Assembly (NCBI GenBank): GCA_019418625.1
Contig: DYBL01000010.1
Span: 5,715 to 69,714, forward strand
Source of the DNA: Clostridiales bacterium
Lineage (GTDB): Bacteria > Bacillota > Clostridia > Oscillospirales > Oscillospiraceae
Direction: 5' to 3'
Length of the DNA stretch: 64,000 bases
A program made the translations under genes and the position numbers. A model generated the notes under the pieces. The model worked only from the letters and a program-made list of their open reading frames with translations, had not been told where the DNA came from and searched no databases. Position 1 is the stretch's first letter. Each line of letters opens with the position of its first letter. Below, piece after piece: positions 58,770 through 64,000 of this stretch.

Positions 58770-58937
58770 GGGGATTTTGAGCAGGTTTGGGAAATGCTAT
58801 AAAATTTGTGCCAATAAGGGGGAGAAGGTATTCCATTTTACAAGAATATCCTTTATAATTCCTTAATACACGACAATTGCCGGGCAGACCCGGACACTTT
58901 TATGAAGAGCAGTCTTGATAAGACGAAAGGAAGCACC

Positions 58938-60299
58938 ATGAGAATCATTATCGTGGGCGCGGGCAAAGTGGGCCTGGCGCTGACGCAGCAGCTGTCCAAG
59001 GAAAACCAGGTGACGGTCATCGACCATAACTACCACCTCATTGACAATATCATCAATATCCATGATGTCATGGGCGTGTGCGGCAACGGCGCCATTTACG
59101 AGGTGCAGAAGGAGGCGGAGGCGGAGAAGGCCGATCTGCTGATCGCCACCACCTCCAGCGACGAGATCAACATTGTGGCGTGCCTGGTGGCCAAGAAGCT
59201 GGGCGTGCGCCACACCATCGCCCGGATCCGTAACCCGGAGTATGAAAAGCAGCTGCGCTTCATGCGGGAGGATCTGGGTCTTTCCATGGTCATCAACCCG
59301 GAAAAGGCCACGGCCCGCGAGATCGCCCGCGTACTGCGTTTTCCCAATGCCATCAAGCTGGAGTCCTTTTCCAAGGGCCGCATGGAGCTGGTGGAGTATC
59401 GGATCCCGGAGGGCAGCATGCTCCACGGGGTGCGCCTTTCCGACCTGTACCGGAATTTGCGGGTACGTGTGCTGATCTGCGCCGTGGCCCGCAAGGGAGA
59501 GACCATCATCCCCTCCGGTGACTTTGAACTCCATACCGGGGACAAGATCTATCTGACCTCCTCTCCCGCCCAGCTGGAGCAGTTTTTCCGGCATCTGGGC
59601 GTGTTCCGGGGCAAGGCGTCCTCCGTCATGATCGTGGGCGCCAGCAAGATGTGCTACTATCTTGCCAAGGAGCTTTTGGAGATGGGCATGTCCGTCAAGA
59701 TCATCGACCGGGATGAGCGGCGCTGCGTGGAAATGGGCGAACGGCTCCCCAAGGCGCTGGTCATCGTGGGCGACGGCACCGACGGAGAGCTGCTCCATGA
59801 AGAGGGCATCCGCCAGACGGACGCCTTTGTGGCGCTCACGGGTCTGGACGAGGCCAATATCCTCATGTCCATGAGCGCCGCCAAGCTGACCGGCTCGTGC
59901 AAGGTGGTGGCCAAGATCAACCGCAAGCAGCTGGTGGATCTGGTGTCGGACGAGAGCATGATCGACAGTGTGGTGTCCGCCGGCGCCGTGACGGCGGAGC
60001 TGATTTTGCAGTATGTGCGCGCCATGCAGAACGCCACCGGCTCCCAGATCAAAACACTGCACCGTGTGGCGGGGGAGACCGTGGAGGCCGTGGAATTCGG
60101 CGTGACCCACGAGGCACCCTACATCGGCGTGCCGCTGAAGGACCTGCAGCTCAAAAGCGGCATTTTGCTGGCGGGCATCGTCCGGCAGAACGGGCAGATC
60201 ATCATTCCCTCCGGCGAGGATGTGCTGCGGCTGCACGACGACGTGATCGTCGTCACCACGGATACCTCCCTGCGGGATATCCGGGATATCCTGCGATAA
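58938..60299 (+). CDS. trkA: Trk potassium uptake regulatory protein TrkA
   Basis: 453 residues from ATG 58938 after GAAAGGAAGC; 12 in-frame codons further up lack a ribosome site. Two RCK units in tandem: NAD-binding RIIIVGAGKVGLALTQQL with an RCK_C to ~220, then SVMIVGASKMCYYLAKEL with a second RCK_C to the end. It forms the cytoplasmic gating ring for TrkH. The ~190-base upstream gap has a TATAAT at 58854-58859 but only a weak -35, and no c-di-AMP riboswitch fold that I can see. Confidence 0.95.
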   Translation: MRIIIVGAGKVGLALTQQLSKENQVTVIDHNYHLIDNIINIHDVMGVCGNGAIYEVQKEAEAEKADLLIATTSSDEINIVACLVAKKLGVRHTIARIRNPEYEKQLRFMREDLGLSMVINPEKATAREIARVLRFPNAIKLESFSKGRMELVEYRIPEGSMLHGVRLSDLYRNLRVRVLICAVARKGETIIPSGDFELHTGDKIYLTSSPAQLEQFFRHLGVFRGKASSVMIVGASKMCYYLAKELLEMGMSVKIIDRDERRCVEMGERLPKALVIVGDGTDGELLHEEGIRQTDAFVALTGLDEANILMSMSAAKLTGSCKVVAKINRKQLVDLVSDESMIDSVVSAGAVTAELILQYVRAMQNATGSQIKTLHRVAGETVEAVEFGVTHEAPYIGVPLKDLQLKSGILLAGIVRQNGQIIIPSGEDVLRLHDDVIVVTTDTSLRDIRDILR

Positions 60300-60326
60300 G
60301 CGGGCGGAAGAAGGAGAGTCGTCCAA

Positions 60327-61772
60327 ATGATCGTCTTTATTCTGGGCAGGATCCTGCTGACAGAGGCGGTGCTGCTGCTTTTGCCGCTGCTGGTGGCGGT
60401 TTTATACGGAGAATCTATCTTGCCCTTTTTGCTGCCGGCCCTGGCGCTGGCGGTATGCGGCGCCCTGATGAGCGCCAGAAAGCCCAAGAGCATGGCCTTG
60501 TTCGCAAGGGACGGCCTGGCGGTGGTGGCCATGGCGTGGATCGCCATGTCTGCCTTCGGCGCGCTGCCCTTTTGCATCTCCGGGGACATTCCCCATTTTG
60601 TAGACGCTTTTTTTGAAACGGTGTCCGGCTTTACCACCACCGGCGCAAGCATCCTTACGGAGGTGGAGTCCCTCACACGCAGCGGCCTTTTCTGGCGCAG
60701 CTTCACCCACTGGGTGGGCGGCATGGGCGTGCTGGTGTTCGTCATGGCCATCCTGCCTATGAGTGACGGCCACGGCATGCACCTTCTGCGGGCGGAGGTG
60801 CCCGGCCCCACCGTTGGCAAGCTGGTCAGCCGCATGAGCGATTCGGCCAAGATCCTCTATGGGATCTATCTGGTCATGACCGTGATCGAGATCATCCTCC
60901 TGCTGCTGGGCGGCATGCCCTTGTTCGATGCGTGCATCCACGCCTTCGGCACGGCCGGCACCGGCGGCTTCAGCTGCCGGAATTTGAGTGTGGGTGCCTA
61001 TCAAAGCCCCTACTTTGATGTGGTCATCGGCATTTTCATGCTGCTGTTCGGCGTGAACTTCAACCTCTATTACTTCCTGCTGATCCGCCGGTTCCGGGAT
61101 GTGTTCCGCTCCGAGGAGCTGCGGGCCTATCTCCTGATCGTGGCGGCGGCGGTGGGCGCCATCACCATCAACATCGCTCACCTGTATCAGTCCGTGGGGG
61201 AGAGCCTGCGCCACGCGTTTTTCCAGGTCTCCTCCATCATCACCACCACCGGCTTTGCCACCGTGGACTTCAACCAGTGGCCCACCTTCTCCAAGGCCAT
61301 CCTGGTGACGCTGATGTTCATTGGCGCCTGCGCCGGCTCCACCGGCGGCGGCATCAAGGTGGCGCGGATCGTCATCTTGGCCAAGACCTCCTTCGGGGAT
61401 ATGCGCAAGATGCTTCACCCCAACGCAGTGGCCACCGTGCGCATGGAGGGCAAGGCCCTGGGGGACAAGCAGATCCGCAGTGTGCACCTGTTCCTCACGG
61501 TGTATCTGGCGCTGTTCGTGGTCTCCTGCCTGCTGCTCGCCCTGGAGCATACGGATCTCATCACCACCTTTACGGCGGTGGCCTCCTGTATGAACAACAT
61601 CGGACCGGGCCTGGAGATCGTGGGTCCCATGGGAAACTTCTCCTCGTTCTCCTATGCAGCCAAGCTGCTGCTGTCTTTCGACATGCTGGCCGGCCGGCTG
61701 GAGCTGTTCCCCATGCTGCTGCTGCTGGCGCCGTCCATCTGGAAACGCAAACTGCCCTCCCTGCGGGGCTGA
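60327..61772 (+). CDS. trkH: Trk/Ktr potassium transporter membrane subunit TrkH
   Basis: 481 residues with four M1-P-M2 repeats. Selectivity-filter segments are SGFTTTGAS, GTAGTGGFS, TTTGFATVD and CMNNIGPGL. It conducts K+ under control of TrkA, whose gene ends 27 bases upstream. Start ATG 60327 after AAGAAGGAGAG. Followed by a perfect terminator. Confidence 0.95.
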   Translation: MIVFILGRILLTEAVLLLLPLLVAVLYGESILPFLLPALALAVCGALMSARKPKSMALFARDGLAVVAMAWIAMSAFGALPFCISGDIPHFVDAFFETVSGFTTTGASILTEVESLTRSGLFWRSFTHWVGGMGVLVFVMAILPMSDGHGMHLLRAEVPGPTVGKLVSRMSDSAKILYGIYLVMTVIEIILLLLGGMPLFDACIHAFGTAGTGGFSCRNLSVGAYQSPYFDVVIGIFMLLFGVNFNLYYFLLIRRFRDVFRSEELRAYLLIVAAAVGAITINIAHLYQSVGESLRHAFFQVSSIITTTGFATVDFNQWPTFSKAILVTLMFIGACAGSTGGGIKVARIVILAKTSFGDMRKMLHPNAVATVRMEGKALGDKQIRSVHLFLTVYLALFVVSCLLLALEHTDLITTFTAVASCMNNIGPGLEIVGPMGNFSSFSYAAKLLLSFDMLAGRLELFPMLLLLAPSIWKRKLPSLRG

Positions 61773-61775
61773 TGC

Positions 61776-61806
61776 AAAACGCGCGGTCCTGGCGACCGCG
61801 CGTTTT
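61776..61806 (+). terminator. Terminator after trkH
   Basis: Perfect 13-pair AAAACGCGCGGTC / GACCGCGCGTTTT, loop CTGGC. Confidence 0.88.
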
Positions 61807-61817
61807 CCTGCGAAAAG

Positions 61818-61834
61818 CTGGCAGGAAAATTGCT
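61818..61834 (+). promoter_or_regulatory. Sigma-54 promoter of the AEC transporter gene
   Basis: CTGGCAG-GAAAA-TTGCT, with GG and GC at the same spacing as the strong site at 29043. It begins 12 bases after the trkH terminator and 49 bases before the TTG start. Confidence 0.8.
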
Positions 61835-61882
61835 TGTATATTCAAAATGTTAAAACTTCGCTAAAAAAAGGGGACGATCTGC

Positions 61883-62827
61883 TTGCTTGAAAATCTGCTC
61901 TTCAGTCTCAATATGAGTCTGCCGCTGTTTATCCTGCTGGGCCTGGGCTATGTGCTGGCCCGCAAGGGACTTTTTTCCGATGACTATGTGGCCAGGACCA
62001 CCAACCTGGTCTACTATGTGATGCTGCCGGCCAAGCTGTTTCTGGACATCTGTGAGACGGACCTGACCGCTGCCTTTGACCCGCGGTACGTAGGCGTGAC
62101 CGTGGTGGGCGTGGTGGTGCAGTTCATCCTGGCCTGGCTGTGCGGCAATCTCCTGTGCCGGGACAAAAGCAAGCAGAGCGCCTTTGCCCATGCCTGCTTT
62201 CGGGGCAACTTCGCCTATCTTGGCATGGCACTGCTGCAAAATATCTACAACAGCGACACCGTGGCCAGCACGGCGGTGATCCTGGCTGTGGTGCTGCCAC
62301 TGTACAACATCCAGGGCGTCATTTTGATGACCATCAAAGAGGGAGAAGGCGGCATCCACATTGGAAAGATCCTGCTGGGCGTGCTGAAAAATCCCATGGT
62401 GCTGGCCATTCTGGCGGGACTGCCCTTTGCCTATTTCCAGGTGGAGCTGCCCTATGTGGCTTCCAAGAGCCTGAGCTATCTGCAGGTGGCCACCAGCACC
62501 ATGGCCCTTCTGGTGGTGGGCGCCAGCATCAAGCTGGACGCCATCCGGGAGGATCTGGCCCTTTTGCTGCGGGTATCGGGCATCAAGCTGCTGGTCATGC
62601 CGGCCATCTGGGGCGTGATGGCCGTGGCGGCGGGGCTGAGCGCCGAGCAGATCGTCACGCTGACCATCGTGGGATCCATGCCTGCCGCCGTCAATGTGTA
62701 TATCATCACCGACAAGCTGGGCGGCAATGGAAAGACCGCCTGCGGCGCCGTGGTGGTGACGCACCTGATCTCTCTATTCACCATGACAGGCGTGGTGTTC
62801 ATTCTGCGCAGTGCCGGACTCATCTGA
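61883..62827 (+). CDS. AEC-family (auxin efflux carrier-like) transporter
   Basis: 314 residues from a TTG start (61883) after AAAAGGGGACG. About ten helices in two five-helix halves; N-terminal LPLFILLGLGYVLARKGLF and RGNFAYLGMALLQNIY are typical of the family. Bacterial AEC members carry malate, malonate or related carboxylates. Sigma-54 control and the CoA-transferase gene downstream suggest a carboxylate destined for CoA activation. Direction and substrate are not proven. Confidence 0.85.
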   Translation: MLENLLFSLNMSLPLFILLGLGYVLARKGLFSDDYVARTTNLVYYVMLPAKLFLDICETDLTAAFDPRYVGVTVVGVVVQFILAWLCGNLLCRDKSKQSAFAHACFRGNFAYLGMALLQNIYNSDTVASTAVILAVVLPLYNIQGVILMTIKEGEGGIHIGKILLGVLKNPMVLAILAGLPFAYFQVELPYVASKSLSYLQVATSTMALLVVGASIKLDAIREDLALLLRVSGIKLLVMPAIWGVMAVAAGLSAEQIVTLTIVGSMPAAVNVYIITDKLGGNGKTACGAVVVTHLISLFTMTGVVFILRSAGLI

Positions 62828-62829
62828 AA

Positions 62830-62846
62830 TTGGCATAAGATTTGCT
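62830..62846 (+). promoter_or_regulatory. Sigma-54 promoter of the CaiB/BaiF gene
   Basis: TTGGCAT-AAGAT-TTGCT, correct GG-to-GC spacing, starting two bases after the AEC stop and 81 bases before the next start codon. Confidence 0.82.
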
Positions 62847-62910
62847 TTTAATTAAAACTTGAAAACGCAGACTGCGGCATGGGCCGCTGAAACGATCGGA
62901 GGAACAAGAA

Positions 62911-64000
62911 ATGGAAAACAACATGGCATTGAGCAATATCCGGGTGCTGGATCTGACCCGCGTCATGGCGGGACCTTACTGCACCATGTATCTTGCGGAT
63001 CTGGGCGCGGAGGTCATCAAGATCGAGATCCCCGGTTCCGGGGACGATACCCGGAAATTCCCCCCCTTTAAAAACGGGGAGAGCCTGTATTACTGTAACA
63101 TGAACCGTAACAAAAAGGGTGTTACATTAAACCTGAAAAAGCCCGAGGGAAAGGCGCTTTTCAAGGAAATGGTGAAAAATGCCGACGTGGTGGTGGAAAA
63201 TTATCGCCCCGGCGTTATGGATAAGCTGGGTCTTGGATATGACGTTTTGAAAGAGGTCAATCCCCGGATCGTGTATGCGGCGGTGTCCGGCTTCGGAAGC
63301 TATGGCCCCAAGCACCAGCGGCCCGGCTATGACATCATCGCCCAGGCCACCAGCGGCATCATGAGCCTGACCGGCGAGGCCGGCGGCGGCCCTCTGCGCA
63401 CCGGCAGCGCCATCGGCGATCTGGTGGGCGGACTGAACCTTTGCATCGGCATTCTGGCCGCTTTGAATGCCCGGCAGTTCACCGGCAAGGGCCAGCGGGT
63501 GGATGTGGCCCTGGTGGACGGCCTGGTCTCCTTCCTGGAGACCAACACCCAGCGCTATCAGGTGGACGGCCGCCAGCCCGAGCGCATGGGCAACCGCTAT
63601 CCCTCCGCGGCCCCCTATGATTCCTTCAAGGCCAAGGACGGCGAGTTCGTCATCGGCTGCGGCAACGACAAACTGTTCGCCCTTTTGTGCAACCAGGTGC
63701 TCCACCGTCCCGAGCTGGTGGACGATCCCCGCTATGATACGCCGGTGAACCGCCTCGCCAACCAGGCGGAGCTGAAGGTGATCGTGGAGGAGTGGTCCAC
63801 CCAGCACACCATCGCCGAGGCAGTGGATGCGGTGCTGGCCGCCGGCGTGCCCGCGGCGCCCATCAATGACATCCCCGCCGTCATGAACGACGAGCATATC
63901 GCCAAGGCGCGGGAGATGTTCCTGGACTGCGAGCATCCCGTGGCGGGCCACCTGCGGCTCAACGGCAACCCCGTCAAGCTCATGGACAGCATGCCCCGCC
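62911..64000 (+). CDS. CaiB/BaiF-family CoA-transferase (class III), cut by right edge
   Basis: At least 363 residues, running off the window; the usual length is 390-430. N-terminal IRVLDLTRVMAGPYCTMYLADLGA (in pieces), VENYRPGVMDKLGLGYD, SGFGSYGP, RPGYDIIAQATSGIMSLTG and the catalytic-Asp segment VDVALVDGLVSFLE are class III CoA-transferase marks. It moves CoA between carboxylic acids, for example formyl-, carnitine- or succinyl-type acyl-CoAs. It starts after ATCGGAGGAACAAG. The substrate will depend on genes beyond the window. Confidence 0.92.
   Translation, partial: MENNMALSNIRVLDLTRVMAGPYCTMYLADLGAEVIKIEIPGSGDDTRKFPPFKNGESLYYCNMNRNKKGVTLNLKKPEGKALFKEMVKNADVVVENYRPGVMDKLGLGYDVLKEVNPRIVYAAVSGFGSYGPKHQRPGYDIIAQATSGIMSLTGEAGGGPLRTGSAIGDLVGGLNLCIGILAALNARQFTGKGQRVDVALVDGLVSFLETNTQRYQVDGRQPERMGNRYPSAAPYDSFKAKDGEFVIGCGNDKLFALLCNQVLHRPELVDDPRYDTPVNRLANQAELKVIVEEWSTQHTIAEAVDAVLAAGVPAAPINDIPAVMNDEHIAKAREMFLDCEHPVAGHLRLNGNPVKLMDSMPR

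Noticed and set aside
58780..58937. c-di-AMP (ydaO) riboswitch before trkA
   Set aside because: The gap is too short and I cannot find the expected conserved core or pseudoknot elements.

Overview
The window reads as a chromosomal segment of a high-GC, strictly anaerobic Firmicute, most like the gut Oscillospiraceae (Flavonifractor, Lawsonibacter, Dysosmobacter, Oscillibacter type). This is inferred from the rimP-nusA-ylxR-ylxQ-infB order, a FabK-type fatty-acid operon, class III ribonucleotide reductase, sigma-54/PAS regulation, AGGAGG ribosome sites and a CGC/CTG-rich codon habit. I found no rRNA, tRNA, CRISPR array, insertion sequence or integrase. Coding density is high and long antisense open frames are shadows of the GC-rich codon use.

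Layout. 1-4640 (minus): translation and transcription factor operon rimP-nusA-rnpM-ylxQ-infB; infB runs off the left edge. 4863-6825 (minus): zinc-type uptake operon zur-znuC-znuB with a perfect inverted-repeat operator. 6937-8955: a nucleotidyltransferase and an SGNH hydrolase. 9048-12862: sugar-acid genes, with kdgT, a two-piece UxaA-type dehydratase and a DapA-type aldolase. 13087-16058: nrdD-nrdG, facing pfkA. 17496-21988: mtnK-mtnA-class II aldolase-methionine gamma-lyase, a DHAP-shunt-like salvage operon. 22015-23318: split ThrE exporter. 23368-26515: a TetM-like translational GTPase fused to a Rae1/YacP-like NYN nuclease, coupled to a divergent signal peptidase II. 26520-27421: HpcH/HpaI aldolase.

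27467-31923: a PAS/sigma-54 activator divergent from a sigma-54-driven small membrane protein, Na+ symporter and hydrolase. 32066-37217: MMPL transporter, exported coiled-coil protein and divergent TetR. 37264-40659: TIM-barrel isomerase-like protein, HIT protein and pyruvate kinase. 40805-47846: scattered surface-polysaccharide genes (O-antigen ligase/polymerase-like, GT4, initiating phosphoglycosyltransferase), a phage-tail-like orphan and gluQ. 47918-58668 (minus): one complete fatty-acid synthesis operon acpP-accBCDA-fabH-fabK-(fabK-like)-fabD-fabG-fabF-fabZ, with a MarR/FabT-like regulator at its far end. 58938-61772: trkA-trkH potassium uptake. 61883-64000: AEC transporter and a CaiB/BaiF CoA-transferase (cut by the right edge), each behind its own sigma-54 promoter.

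How the genes work together. Three separate promoters (kdgT, DapA-type aldolase, HpcH/HpaI aldolase) share one three-part operator, GGAAT-N3-ATTCC-N7-GGAAT. They probably form one regulon for importing a sugar acid, dehydrating it and cleaving the keto-deoxy product without phosphorylation. Three sigma-54 promoters define a second set around carboxylate and acyl-CoA traffic. pfkA and pyk carry the committed and final steps of glycolysis. The most unusual items are the GTPase-NYN fusion, the DHAP-shunt/methionine-lyase operon, the tripartite operator, and a Cys-motif FabK paralog inside the fatty-acid operon.
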